NCBI RefSeq assembly: GCF_033898525.1
Contig: NZ_JAXAFJ010000004.1
Location: forward strand, 186,001 to 250,000
DNA from: Flaviflagellibacter rhizophilus
Lineage (GTDB): Bacteria > Pseudomonadota > Alphaproteobacteria > Rhizobiales > Methylopilaceae
Reading direction: 5' to 3'
Length of the DNA: 64,000 bases
A program made the translations under genes and the position numbers. The notes under the pieces were generated by a model, which saw only the letters and a list, made by a program, of their open reading frames with translations, made no database searches and had not been told where the DNA came from. Position 1 is the stretch's first letter. Every line of letters begins with the position of its first letter. Positions 7,542-18,381 of this stretch are shown here, one piece after another.

Positions 7542-9254
7542 ATGCAGGCCGACATCTTCAAGGACATCCTGGTGCCGGTTATCGGCGGGCTTGGCATCTT
7601 CATGCTGGGCCTCGAATTTATGTCGAACGGCATCCAGGCCATGGCCGTAAGCCGCATGCGCACCCTTCTCGGTCGCATCGCGGGTACGCCGATCAAGGGC
7701 GTCATGGCGGGAACGCTCATCACCGGCATCATCCAGTCGTCGACGGCGATGACAGTTATGGTGGTCGGACTAGTCAATGCTGGCGTCCTAGGCCTGCGGC
7801 CAGCGATCAGCGTCATCATGGGCGCGAATATCGGCACCACGCTCGGCAACGGCCTGATCGCCCTGCCGCTGGGTCCCCTGGGCCTCCTGCTCGCCGGCTT
7901 CTTCGCTCTTGTCTACGTCTTCTCGAGCAATCCGAAAATTCGCAACATCGCACTGGCCTGCATCGGCTTCTCGCTGATCTTCTACGGCCTCAACCTGATG
8001 ACCGGCGGCCTCCGCCCCCTTCGCGCCATGCCGGAAGTCATGGAGGCCATCTCCGGCCTGAACGCGGACACCTTCGGCGGGCTTATCACCTGCGTGCTGA
8101 TCGCCGCCGGGATCACGGCAATGATCCACTCCTCGTCGGCAACCATCGGCATCGTCATGGGCCTCGGTGCCGCGGGCGTGCTGGAATGGCAGACCGCCGT
8201 GGCGTTCTCGCTGGGCGCGGATCTCGGCACGACGATCACCTCCTGGATCGCCTCCCTGAATCTGACGAAGAACGCGAAGCGCGCCGCTTACGCGCACATC
8301 TCGTTCAACTTCATCGGCGTCGCGGTGATGCTGCCGCTGTTCTTCCCGTCCATGATCCTGCTGACCTATGTGATGGGCTGGTTCGGCGGAGATCCCGGCG
8401 TCCCGCAGATGATCGACGGCAAGGAATCCTTCCCGCTTGTCCCGGTCGCCGTGGGCATCTACTCGACCTGCTTCAACCTCTTCAACACCGCCCTCCTCTT
8501 CCCCTTCGTCAGCGTGTTCGAGCGGGTCCTGCTCAGGGTCGGCCGCAACGAGGCGGAGGAGCTGGAAGACTTCTCCCAGGCCCGCTACCTCAACGCAGGC
8601 GAGCAGGGTGATCCGGCCAAGGCCGTTCCGGCCGTCCAGAAGGAGCTCGGGCGCTATCTCGAGGCAGCGCGCCTGTTCCTCGACATCGGTCGGGGCAGCA
8701 AGACCGCGCCGAAGGATGCGCGGGAGCACTACTCCTCCACGGACATCCTCAGCCGCGAAATCCGCACCTATGCGGCCGGCATGTTCAAGCCCGGCCTTCC
8801 CTATGCACAGACCGATCTTGTCGCGAGCCTGATCGAGGAGGCGGATTTCACGGCCAGCCTCGGCGAAACCCTCTACCAAACGGCGCGTCGCGTGGAACGC
8901 GAGCAGTTCTCGACGGCTGGGCAGGCTCTGGCCGAAGTGGTTCTCGGCAAGATCGGCGATGCACTGGACGTGCTGGCCCGGGAGGCCAACGGCGAAACAG
9001 CCATCGCGGCGGACGCCGAAAGGCGGCTGCCGGAGATCGCCGCGCTGCGCGAACAGTGCCTGAAGCTTGGCCCGGAATTGCCGCCGGCCGAGCGCGGATC
9101 GCTGCTGGCCCTTCTCGGCAGCGCCGAGCGCGCTTTCGTCCTCATCGAGCGGATCGACGCGGAGCGCCGCTCGGTGTCGCGATCCGTCCGCTCCCAGGCG
9201 CCCGTGCAATCGGGCTCCGAGTTCCCGCTGGCCGGCAGTCCCGTCCCGGCCTAG
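7542..9254 (+). CDS. Na/Pi-cotransporter-family protein with C-terminal PhoU-like domain (first copy)
   Basis: Membrane protein of 570 aa. The N-terminal 330 residues hold two inverted Na/Pi-cotransporter repeats, each with the QSS/HSSS signature (GIIQSSTAMTV, then AMIHSSSATIG), plus GANIGTT and GADLGTT. The C-terminal 220 residues are a charged helical PhoU-like domain. ATG at 7542 gives the usual NptA start (MQADIFKDILVPVIGG); GTG 7497 and ATG 7500 are in frame but lack ribosome sites. The expected role is sodium-coupled phosphate uptake or efflux. It precedes a PstS-like protein, and a second family member lies 6 kb away, so this block may be about phosphate balance. Confidence 0.88.
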   Translation: MQADIFKDILVPVIGGLGIFMLGLEFMSNGIQAMAVSRMRTLLGRIAGTPIKGVMAGTLITGIIQSSTAMTVMVVGLVNAGVLGLRPAISVIMGANIGTTLGNGLIALPLGPLGLLLAGFFALVYVFSSNPKIRNIALACIGFSLIFYGLNLMTGGLRPLRAMPEVMEAISGLNADTFGGLITCVLIAAGITAMIHSSSATIGIVMGLGAAGVLEWQTAVAFSLGADLGTTITSWIASLNLTKNAKRAAYAHISFNFIGVAVMLPLFFPSMILLTYVMGWFGGDPGVPQMIDGKESFPLVPVAVGIYSTCFNLFNTALLFPFVSVFERVLLRVGRNEAEELEDFSQARYLNAGEQGDPAKAVPAVQKELGRYLEAARLFLDIGRGSKTAPKDAREHYSSTDILSREIRTYAAGMFKPGLPYAQTDLVASLIEEADFTASLGETLYQTARRVEREQFSTAGQALAEVVLGKIGDALDVLAREANGETAIAADAERRLPEIAALREQCLKLGPELPPAERGSLLALLGSAERAFVLIERIDAERRSVSRSVRSQAPVQSGSEFPLAGSPVPA

Positions 9255-9326
9255 CGCGCACGTGACCGCCGGCACAGCCGGACGCACCATGACCGACAGC
9301 CCCAGATCCAGCCGGAGGAAGCCCAG

Positions 9327-10370
9327 ATGAGGCTCGCTTTGCTCGCCGCCACGATCGCCGCAGGCCTTCTCGGCGCTTCTCCCGCATGGACGCAGAACAT
9401 CAGCGGCGCTGGTTCGACCTTCGCGTTCCCCGTGCTGCAAAGCTGGTCGCAGGCCTATCAGCGCGAGCAGTCGGACGCCGAATTCCAGCCGGTGGGATCG
9501 GGGCTGGATTACGAGCCCATCGGCTCACAGGCCGGGATGATGCGGCTGCGCGCCGGCGACGTGGACTTCGGAACCACGGACGTGCCGCTCGGGCCGGAAG
9601 AACTGAAGGCTTCGGCCTTGACCCAGTTCCCGATCGTCATGGGCGGCGTCGTTGCCGCCGTGAACCTCCCGGGCCTCAAATCGGGGCAACTGAAACTCAC
9701 CGGCCCCCTGCTCGCCGATATCTATCTCGGCCGCATAAAGACGTGGTCCGACCCTGCGATCCGCGACCTGAACCTCGAACTGTCCCTGCCGGACGCCGCC
9801 ATCGCCGTGATCCGGCGCCAGGACGGGTCTGGCACCACCTTCAACTTCACGGACTACCTGTCGAAGGTCAGCCCCGAATGGCAAGCACGGATTGGACGTG
9901 CGCTGGCCGTCGACTGGCCCGTCGGGACTGGCGCCAAGGGCAACGGAGGCATGGCAGACGCGATCAAGGCCACGCCGAACTCGATCGGCTATGTCGAGTT
10001 CGCCCAGGCGCAGCGTTCCGGACTGTCCTCAGCCTTGCTGAAGAACAGGGCCGGCAATTTCGTGGCCCCGAGCCAGCAAAGCTTCCAGGCTGCCGCACGC
10101 GACGCAGACTGGTCGTCCGCACGGGAGTTCAACCTGCTGCTCACGGACTCCGCCTCTGCCGAGGCTTATCCGATCGTGGCCACCACATTCGCCGTGGTGT
10201 CTGCGAAGAAGCCGGCGTCGCAACGGGTGCGAATGGCAATCGCCTTCTTCCGCTGGTCCGCGGCAAGCGGGGCGAAACGCGCAACGGATCTGGGCTACGT
10301 TCCGCTACCTTCCCAGCTCGTGGAACAGGTCGAAGCGAACTGGCGCACCCTTCTGGGCGCGCCGAACTGA
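9327..10370 (+). CDS. pstS: PstS-like phosphate-binding periplasmic protein
   Basis: Binding protein of 347 aa with a signal peptide ending around residue 21-22 (GASPAWTQ). The PstS phosphate pocket is recognisable: ISGAGSTFAFPVLQSW near the mature N-terminus, VGSGLDYEPIGSQAG, DFGTTDVPL, and RRQDGSGTTFNFTDYLSKV. It follows the Na/Pi-cotransporter gene by 72 bp with a plausible ribosome site (CGGAGGAAGCCCAG). No pstCAB genes are nearby, so it is either an orphan that works with a distant Pst system or a periplasmic phosphate sensor. The downstream gene is convergent. Confidence 0.85.
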   Translation: MRLALLAATIAAGLLGASPAWTQNISGAGSTFAFPVLQSWSQAYQREQSDAEFQPVGSGLDYEPIGSQAGMMRLRAGDVDFGTTDVPLGPEELKASALTQFPIVMGGVVAAVNLPGLKSGQLKLTGPLLADIYLGRIKTWSDPAIRDLNLELSLPDAAIAVIRRQDGSGTTFNFTDYLSKVSPEWQARIGRALAVDWPVGTGAKGNGGMADAIKATPNSIGYVEFAQAQRSGLSSALLKNRAGNFVAPSQQSFQAAARDADWSSAREFNLLLTDSASAEAYPIVATTFAVVSAKKPASQRVRMAIAFFRWSAASGAKRATDLGYVPLPSQLVEQVEANWRTLLGAPN

Positions 10371-10428
10371 CGGCGCTGCCCCCATTGTGTCCAGAACGAC
10401 AGCACGTGGCGAAGGGGGCTCTTCTCCT

Positions 10429-10857
10429 TCAAGACCCGATCGCATTCTCGAAGGTCAGCCTGTTCACACCGTCGGCGCGTTCGTATCGGACAGCGCTGGA
10501 AAGCTTCCTGATCAGATGAATGCCCAGTCCGCCGATGTCCCGGTCATCTAGACCGGAGGAGACGTCGGGATCTCGCATCAGGAGCGGGTTAAAGGATGTG
10601 CCATCGTCCACGACCGTGGTGACGATGCGATCCTCATGGACAGCGACGACCACTTCCATGAAGCCATCCCTTCGCTTCAGGCTTTGCGGCGCGCCGTGCT
10701 CGATGATGTTGGAGAGCACTTCATCGAGCGAGAGGCAGATGCGGTGACTGTGACGTTCCGCGACGTCTTCAGCTTTGAGGAACGCCGCGACTTTCTCGAT
10801 GACAGTGTTCAGGTGAGAGGCTTCAGCAGGCACACGGAGCGAGAAGGTAGGCACCAT
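10429..10857 (-). CDS. Anti-sigma-factor-type serine kinase (RsbW/SpoIIAB-like, GHKL ATPase)
   Basis: A 142-aa HATPase_c_2 protein. It contains the N-box LSLDEVLSNIIEHG, the ATP-lid region VVDDGTSFNPL, and GGLGIHLIRKL. In known partner-switching systems this kinase phosphorylates the STAS antagonist and binds a sigma factor or other target. ATG at 10857 follows GAGGGGAGGGG. It is 29 bp downstream of the STAS gene on the same strand, so the pair is an operon divergent from the hybrid kinase. No sigma factor gene is adjacent, so its target is unknown. Confidence 0.88.
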   Translation of the reverse strand: MVPTFSLRVPAEASHLNTVIEKVAAFLKAEDVAERHSHRICLSLDEVLSNIIEHGAPQSLKRRDGFMEVVVAVHEDRIVTTVVDDGTSFNPLLMRDPDVSSGLDDRDIGGLGIHLIRKLSSAVRYERADGVNRLTFENAIGS

Positions 10858-10886
10858 CGTCGGACCCCTCCCCTCATCTTCGGTGC

Positions 10887-11216
10887 TCAGAGCGAGGCCA
10901 GACCGGACCGCACGTCGGGATGGATGGCGAAGATCGCGGTAAACCCGCTGACCTCGAACACTTCTTCCACCTGTGGCGCGAGGCTGGCGAGAACAAGCTT
11001 GCTTCCGGACGACTTCGCCATCTTCGCAGACTTCAGCAACACCCGAAGCCCCGCGGAGCTGACATATTGCAGGCCCTCGAAGTCGATCACCACGCCGGCC
11101 TTGTTCTGCACCGCCCTGAGCAGGACATCTTCGAGACCCTTGGACGAGGTGCTGTCCAGCCGTCCGGAGATGCTGAGGATGATGTTCGCACCTTCGGCCT
11201 GTTCGGTGATGTTCAT
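10887..11216 (-). CDS. STAS-domain anti-sigma-factor antagonist (RsbV/SpoIIAA-like)
   Basis: A single STAS domain of 109 aa (MNITEQAEGANIILSISGRL). The phosphorylation loop reads YVSSAGLR at residues 51-58; by alignment with SpoIIAA, Ser54 is the likely phosphoserine, and the usual preceding Asp is replaced by Ser53. The expected cycle is phosphorylation by the RsbW-like kinase downstream and dephosphorylation by the REC-SpoIIE phosphatase encoded at 14155. The gene heads a two-gene operon transcribed away from the hybrid histidine kinase. Confidence 0.9.
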   Translation of the reverse strand: MNITEQAEGANIILSISGRLDSTSSKGLEDVLLRAVQNKAGVVIDFEGLQYVSSAGLRVLLKSAKMAKSSGSKLVLASLAPQVEEVFEVSGFTAIFAIHPDVRSGLASL

Positions 11217-11428
11217 CGCATGTCCCCCGCCGTCGGGCGCGCCGCTCGCTGGCCCCGCATCTCTCTAGCTCCAGGCTTGCTGGACAGCCAGCCCCGCAAT
11301 GCCGAAGCAGAGGCATCGTAAAGCCCGCGTAACCAACCCTGATGAAATCACGGGTAGATCTGGTTTTCAGTGCTTCCCGCTGGAAGGATGCAGTACTTAA
11401 GCCGGTACGGCACGTAACGGGGCGGAAC
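11217..11428. promoter_or_regulatory. Divergent promoter region of the partner-switching module
   Basis: This 212-bp gap separates the STAS/RsbW operon (left) from the kinase, response-regulator and phosphatase operon (right) and must hold both promoters. It is locally AT-richer around 11325-11405. I could not assign a -35/-10 pair, and I saw no EcfG-type (GGAAC-N16/17-CGTT) match. An in-frame upstream ATG for the kinase at 11342 lacks a ribosome site. Confidence 0.4.
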
Positions 11429-13770
<2,342 letters not shown>

Positions 13771-13771
<1 letters not shown>

Positions 13772-14142
13772 TGCCGAGGATCCTGCTGGTCGAAGACAAT
13801 GAGATGAACCGGGACATGCTGTCGCGGCGCCTCATCCGCAACGGCTTCGATGTCGTGCTGGCGGTGAACGGGCAGGAAGGCGTGGACCTCGCCAAATCCG
13901 CGAAGCCCGACCTCATCCTCATGGATATGAGCCTACCTGTCCTCGACGGCTGGGAGGCCACGCGACGCGTGAAGGCCGATCCGGAGACCGCCGGCATCCC
14001 CGTGATCGCGCTGACCGCGCACGCGATGGAGCAGGACCGCGCGCAGGCGCTGGCCGCCGGATGCGACGAGTTCGACACCAAGCCCGTCGAACTGCCGCGC
14101 CTCCTGGGCAAGATCACCGCTTTGCTGCCGTCCCTGGCCTGA
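13771..14142 (+). CDS. Single-domain response regulator (DivK/CheY-like)
   Basis: A 123-aa receiver domain with no output domain. The acidic pocket is in ILLVEDNEMNRD, the acceptor is Asp52 (LILMDMSLP), the Thr is in VIALTAHAM, and the Lys is in DTKPVELP. Its start overlaps the kinase stop. Such proteins act as phosphate shuttles or as allosteric partners of kinases. Here it lies between the hybrid kinase and the REC-SpoIIE phosphatase, so it may relay phosphate or serve as a sink. Confidence 0.93.
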
Positions 14143-14154
14143 GCGGAGCGCACG

Positions 14155-15321
14155 GTGGCGATCAAAGATGCAGTCGTGCTCGTCGTGGACGACGTCGCCG
14201 ACAACCGGGACATCCTGATCCGGCGGCTCCGGCGGCTGGGGATCGAGCAGATCGAGCAGGCGGAGAACGGGGTGGAGGCGCTGGACGCCATCGCGCGCCG
14301 GGGCTTCGATCTGGTGCTGCTGGACATCATGATGCCGGAGCTCGACGGCTTCGGGGTGCTGGAGGAACTGAAGCGGCAGGGCAGGTCCGACCTTCCGGTC
14401 GTGGTCATCTCGGCCCTCAACGAGATTGAGCCCGTGGTGCGCTGCCTCGAACTCGGTGCCGAGGATTTCGTCTTCAAGCCTTTCAACCCGGTTCTGCTGA
14501 AGGCGCGGGTGACAGCCACCATCGAAAAGAAGCAGCTTCGCGACCAGACCCGTGCCGAACTGGAACGCAAGCGGATGGAGTTGAACGAAGCGCGCGACCT
14601 CCAGCTCGCCCTCGTGCCTGCTCCGTTTTGCGGCGAGTTGAGGGATGTGCCGCTTCGGGTCGACGTGCTGCTGGAGCCCGCCCGTGAAGTCGGCGGCGAT
14701 CTGGTGGACTGGTTCGTCGTCGGCGAAGGGCGGGTGGTGCTGGTACTGGGAGATGTGTCGGACAAGGGCGCGGGTTCCGCCCTCGTCATGGCGCGAACGC
14801 ACGCCCTTCTTCGCGGTCTCTCCACCCGTCCCGATGCCGATGCGCTGTTCGCAAGGCCCGAGCAGGCGGCAACATTGGTCAATGAGAGCCTCTCCGCCCG
14901 CAACGCCTCCAACATGTTCGTGACGTTCTTCCTCGGGAGCTTCGATCCCGCCGAGGGTGAGCTTGCTTATGTCTGCGCCGGGCATGTGCCACCCTTCCTG
15001 CGCGCGGCCGACGGGACCGTGGAGCGGCTGACCGCGCGCTGCGGCCTGCCATTGGGTGCGATGGAGGGAGCCCTGTACCGCTCCGAACGTGTCCCTCTCG
15101 CCCGTGGAACGCGCCTCCTCGTCGTCACCGACGGAATCACCGAGGCCGTCGATCGCGCGGACGTGCAGTTCGGCGAGGAGCCGGTTGCCTGCTTTCTGGC
15201 GGCCCTGGATGATGCGGCGGCCGACCCACTGGGCAACTTGGCCGATCTCGTCCGGGTGCATGAGGGAGAACAGCCCGCCTATGACGACGTGGCCGCGATC
15301 CTGCTGACCCTGCCTTCCTGA
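14155..15321 (+). CDS. Response regulator with SpoIIE/PP2C serine phosphatase output
   Basis: A 388-aa protein. It has an N-terminal receiver (residues about 1-125, acceptor Asp57 in LLDIMMPELDG), a short coiled-coil linker (KKQLRDQTRAELERKRMEL), and a C-terminal SpoIIE-type PP2C domain with REVGGDLVDWF, LGDVSDKGAGSALVMA and VTDGITEAVD. GTG 14155 follows GAGCGGAGCGCACG. This is the RsbU/HsbR-type switch: phosphorylation of the receiver should activate dephosphorylation of the STAS protein at 10887. The gene is separated from the convergent transporter at 15326 by only a few bases. Confidence 0.92.
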   Translation: MAIKDAVVLVVDDVADNRDILIRRLRRLGIEQIEQAENGVEALDAIARRGFDLVLLDIMMPELDGFGVLEELKRQGRSDLPVVVISALNEIEPVVRCLELGAEDFVFKPFNPVLLKARVTATIEKKQLRDQTRAELERKRMELNEARDLQLALVPAPFCGELRDVPLRVDVLLEPAREVGGDLVDWFVVGEGRVVLVLGDVSDKGAGSALVMARTHALLRGLSTRPDADALFARPEQAATLVNESLSARNASNMFVTFFLGSFDPAEGELAYVCAGHVPPFLRAADGTVERLTARCGLPLGAMEGALYRSERVPLARGTRLLVVTDGITEAVDRADVQFGEEPVACFLAALDDAAADPLGNLADLVRVHEGEQPAYDDVAAILLTLPS

Positions 15322-15325
15322 AAAG

Positions 15326-16960
15326 CTAGGCCGTCACGGCCGGGCTTTCCACTTCCAGATCGGCGCCCGGCGCTTGCTGCACCTGAAACGCCAGGCGCCG
15401 GAGGAGCCAAACTGCGCGCTCGAACAGCGCCGAAGCGCGGAACACGGCGTCGTGCAGGTCATAGGCAAGCCCCGCATCCTGCGCCACCGCCCGGCTGCGC
15501 AGCGCCTGCATCATCTCACCCCGGTCACGGGTCAGGTCGAGCAGCATGGCGATGTCGTCCGTGTCACGGGAGCGGGTGGCTTCCTCCATCTGCCACAGCA
15601 AGGTGTGCAGCGCTTCGGCAAGCCCGCTGATCAGGGGCGGAGCATCCATCCGGCCCTGCACGCTTTCCAGCGTGGTCGCGAACTCATCGACCGTTTCGCG
15701 CAATCCAGTCAGCAGCACGTTGCGGGCATTGAGGCCGACGGCGTGGTCCAGCGTCTCGCGCTCAAGTCCGGCTTCCATCAGCGCCTTCAGGAATTCCGCG
15801 ATCTCGCGTTCGAGATGCTCGCTCGAACCCGACAAAACGGGTCGTGGCACGTCGCCGGTCCCGCCCCCGTCGATGACGCCTTCCAGCATGGCCGGAAACC
15901 GCGCGATGAGCCGCTCCTGCTCGCGCTCGGCAAGGTCGAGCGCCGTCGGCGCATCCTGCTGGGCCTGCTCGTTGATGAAGGCGGGACGCGACAGGTCCTC
16001 GCTTGCACTGGGAGGCGAGAAGCGGGCGATCAGGCCCAGCAGGATGCCGGTGAACGGCGTCAGGGCCAGTGCCGTGCAGAGCTGCAGCATCAGGAACAGC
16101 CAGCCGACCTTTCGCGACGGATCGGCGGCAAGGAGATCGCACAGGGCCAGGACGAGCGGCACATCCATGGCGTGTTCGATGACGTAGAGCAGCAGGAACA
16201 GCATCGTGCCCAGGCACTTGAACAGCGCCTGGAACAGGACGAGCTGCCGGGGGCTGCCGGAGAAGCTGCGCGCAAGCAGCAGCACCGACAGCCCCGAGCC
16301 GAGCGACGCGCCATAGACGATCATGACCGTCTGGTCATAGGTGATGAGCTGCGCGGCCGCGAAGGTGATCGCGAGGATCGACACCGTCGAGGAGGATTGC
16401 GCGACGAGCGTCACCAGCACGCCGAGCGCGAGAGGCGGGATCAGCGCACCATTGGCAAGCGACAGCACATCGCGCACTGCGGCGACATCGCGCATGGGCG
16501 CCGCGCCGGCTTTCACGATGGTGAGGCCGAGGAACAGCAGGCCGAGCCCGACCAGCGCGTTGAGCGCGGGCCGCCATTTGCCGCCCTTGTCCCAGCCGAA
16601 ATAACCGGCAAACCCGGTCAGGCCCAGCAGCCAGAGCGCCGCCACCCTCATATCGATCGCGGCAAGCAGGACGAGCCCCGAGGTGCCGACATTCGACCAT
16701 GCGACGACCGGCACGGCGCGCCGCATGGTCAGCAGGCCGGAGCCCAGCATGCTGGTGGCGATGACGGTGACGGCATTGGTGCTTTGCGTCAGCGCGCCCA
16801 GCAGCACGCCCAGGAGGACGGGTGCAAGCGGCCGTGCTGTCAGCCGGTTGATGGCGTTCCGCGCCCGCCGCCCCGCAAGCTGCTGGAGATTGCTGCTGAC
16901 CGCCTTGATGCCGATGAAGAAGAGCCCGAGCCCGCCCAGGATGGATGTCAGTATGTCCAT
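15326..16960 (-). CDS. Na/Pi-cotransporter-family protein with PhoU-like tail (second copy)
   Basis: Membrane protein of 544 aa. The two signature motifs are ALTQSTNAVTVIA in repeat 1 and LVAQSSSTVSILA in repeat 2, with a C-terminal helical PhoU-like region (residues about 330-544). It differs clearly from the copy at 7542: repeat 1 has QSTN, and GANIGTT is replaced by WSNVGTS. It is therefore a paralogue from another subgroup and not a recent duplication. It is convergent with the SpoIIE phosphatase and divergent from the ABC operon at 17281. It probably transports phosphate or another anion in the inner membrane. Confidence 0.85.
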   Translation of the reverse strand: MDILTSILGGLGLFFIGIKAVSSNLQQLAGRRARNAINRLTARPLAPVLLGVLLGALTQSTNAVTVIATSMLGSGLLTMRRAVPVVAWSNVGTSGLVLLAAIDMRVAALWLLGLTGFAGYFGWDKGGKWRPALNALVGLGLLFLGLTIVKAGAAPMRDVAAVRDVLSLANGALIPPLALGVLVTLVAQSSSTVSILAITFAAAQLITYDQTVMIVYGASLGSGLSVLLLARSFSGSPRQLVLFQALFKCLGTMLFLLLYVIEHAMDVPLVLALCDLLAADPSRKVGWLFLMLQLCTALALTPFTGILLGLIARFSPPSASEDLSRPAFINEQAQQDAPTALDLAEREQERLIARFPAMLEGVIDGGGTGDVPRPVLSGSSEHLEREIAEFLKALMEAGLERETLDHAVGLNARNVLLTGLRETVDEFATTLESVQGRMDAPPLISGLAEALHTLLWQMEEATRSRDTDDIAMLLDLTRDRGEMMQALRSRAVAQDAGLAYDLHDAVFRASALFERAVWLLRRLAFQVQQAPGADLEVESPAVTA

Positions 16961-17208
16961 GTTACCTGTCGAGCTGCGGCTCTCGAGAAAGGAAGCAGCA
17001 CGTTAGCGCGACGGCATGATGACAGCCGCCTGCCCTTAACGCGCGAGACCGGCCCGGCCCCTATGCTCCTCACCAGATCGGACCGCTGCCGCGACGGTAC
17101 CGGCGGTCCTCGGCGCGCCTCATCAACAGAATGCACTGGTGATCGAATGCACTCGCTTCAATCTCTCTGCTCCTATTTGCGGCAGAGAATTCAGGCGGCC
17201 GGCTGAAA

Positions 17209-17228
17209 CGAAGCGTTATTCGCTTCCC
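17209..17228 (+). promoter_or_regulatory. Operator-like palindrome, site A of five
   Basis: CGAAGCGTTATTCGCTTCCC contains the perfect inverted repeat GAAGCG-N5-CGCTTC. It lies 52 bp before the first ATPase gene. It matches site E (44547) at 17 of its first 18 bases and also resembles sites B, C and D. It is the probable binding site of a regulator shared by the catabolic block at 17-44.5 kb. Confidence 0.65.
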
Positions 17229-17235
17229 GCACGAT

Positions 17236-17252
17236 TTGGCACGAGACTTGAA
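17236..17252 (+). promoter_or_regulatory. Sigma-54-like -24/-12 element (tentative)
   Basis: TTGGCACGAGACTTGAA matches the -24 half of the sigma-54 consensus fully (TTGGCACG). The -12 half reads TTGA instead of TTGC, with correct spacing. No sigma-54 activator gene is in the window, and one such near match is expected by chance in this much DNA. Confidence 0.25.
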
Positions 17253-17280
17253 GGAGCCACCCCAAGCGGGGAGTGCACGC

Positions 17281-18381
17281 GTGGCGTCTTTGTCGTTTGT
17301 CTCTGTCTCGAAGCAGTACGGGCCGACCAGTGCTGTCGAGACGCTTGATCTCTCCTGCGCCGAGGGCGAGATGCTGGCCCTTTTGGGTCCTTCCGGCTGC
17401 GGCAAGAGCACGACGCTGAAGATGGCTGCCGGCATCGAGACGGTGTCAGCCGGCGAGATCTACTTCGGTCAACGCCCGGTATCCCGGCTTTCGCCTGGCG
17501 AGCGCAACATCGCCATGGTGTTCGAGGATTACGGCCTATACCCGCAGATGACGGTTTGGGAGAATGTAGCGTTCCCGCTGAAGGTCCGCGGCCAGGCCGG
17601 TCAGCCGGCTTCCGAGCGCGTGGGCGAGGTGCTGCAGCTCCTCGGCTTGCGGGGCATGGCGGACCAGAACGTGCGCGGGCTCTCGGGCGGCGCCATGCAG
17701 CGCGTTGCCATCGGCCGCGCCCTGGTGCGCGATCCGGAGGTGATCCTCTTCGACGAGCCGCTCTCCCATCTCGATGCCGACCAGAAGGTGCAGCTCCGGG
17801 CCGAGATCAAGCGCCTCCAGAAGCTGCGCCGCGTGACGTCAATCCTCGTCACGCATGACCAGACCGAAGCCATCGCCATGGCCGATCGCATCGCGGTGAT
17901 GAACCATGGCGTGCTGCAGCAGGTGGGGGCGCCGCAAGAGCTCTACGAGCACCCCATCAACCTCTTCGTGGCCAACTTCATCGGCGAGCCGCCCATGAAC
18001 CTTGTTCCCGCCGTGTCCGAGGGTCATGGCGTGCTGGCGGGCCGCAGCTGGTCGGCAATGCTGGAACGCGACCGTGCGGACAAGCTCGCCCGCGCATCGG
18101 GCGGCGAAATCGTCGCCGGCGTCAGGCCCGAGCATATCGGGCTGCATGCCGAGGGCACCTCCGGCACCTTTGCAGGCGTCGTCTCCTACCGCGAACCGCG
18201 CGGAGACGCCGATGTGCTGACGGTGCGGCTGAGCGGCGCCGAAGGCGGCCAAAGCTTTGTCACCGAGATCGCCGGCCCGTCGCACTGGCGGGCGGGAGAT
18301 CCGGTGGGCGTGGAGATCCCGCCTGACCGCGTCCTGGTCTTCGATGCCGCGAGCGGGCTCAACCTCGAGGCGCAGCCATGA
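17281..18381 (+). CDS. CUT1-type ABC transporter ATPase, MalK-like (first of two)
   Basis: ATPase of 366 aa. It has Walker A GPSGCGKST, signature LSGGAMQR, Walker B VILFDEPLSHLDA and H-loop VTHDQTEAI. A C-terminal TOBE/MalK regulatory region follows. The Q-loop reads MVFEDYGLYP, so the usual Gln is Glu. GTG 17281 sits behind GCGGGGAG and begins a normal ATPase N-terminus (ASLSFVSVSKQYG). The stop overlaps the second ATPase start. Transporters with two different ATPases are known, for example GlpS/GlpT for glycerol in rhizobia. The solute here is unknown; the operon later encodes a GMC dehydrogenase, which suggests a sugar, polyol or glycoside. Confidence 0.9.
   Translation: MASLSFVSVSKQYGPTSAVETLDLSCAEGEMLALLGPSGCGKSTTLKMAAGIETVSAGEIYFGQRPVSRLSPGERNIAMVFEDYGLYPQMTVWENVAFPLKVRGQAGQPASERVGEVLQLLGLRGMADQNVRGLSGGAMQRVAIGRALVRDPEVILFDEPLSHLDADQKVQLRAEIKRLQKLRRVTSILVTHDQTEAIAMADRIAVMNHGVLQQVGAPQELYEHPINLFVANFIGEPPMNLVPAVSEGHGVLAGRSWSAMLERDRADKLARASGGEIVAGVRPEHIGLHAEGTSGTFAGVVSYREPRGDADVLTVRLSGAEGGQSFVTEIAGPSHWRAGDPVGVEIPPDRVLVFDAASGLNLEAQP

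Larger units (their letters stand above)
16961..17280. promoter_or_regulatory. Divergent intergenic region upstream of the CUT1 ABC operon
   Basis: This gap of 320 bp has no supported gene. The right half holds a palindrome at 17209-17228, which recurs at four other promoters in the window, and a sigma-54-like element at 17236-17252. A start codon at 17236 in frame with the ATPase is possible, but that stretch encodes an unconserved leader, so GTG 17281 was preferred. Nothing was recognised in the left half. Confidence 0.5.

Noticed and set aside
7788..9440. Minus-strand open frame of 550 codons opposite the first Na/Pi-cotransporter
   Set aside because: Low-complexity shadow; the plus-strand gene has the QSS signatures and starts and ends properly.
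10371..10428. Terminator between the PstS-like gene and the RsbW-like gene
   Set aside because: GCCCCC and GGGGGC can pair but are 30 bases apart with an unstructured interior; too weak to call.
15374..17206. Long plus-strand open frame of about 600 codons opposite the second Na/Pi-cotransporter
   Set aside because: Antisense shadow of a high-GC gene; composition is Arg/Gln/His-rich with no domain, while the minus-strand reading has clear motifs and membrane helices.
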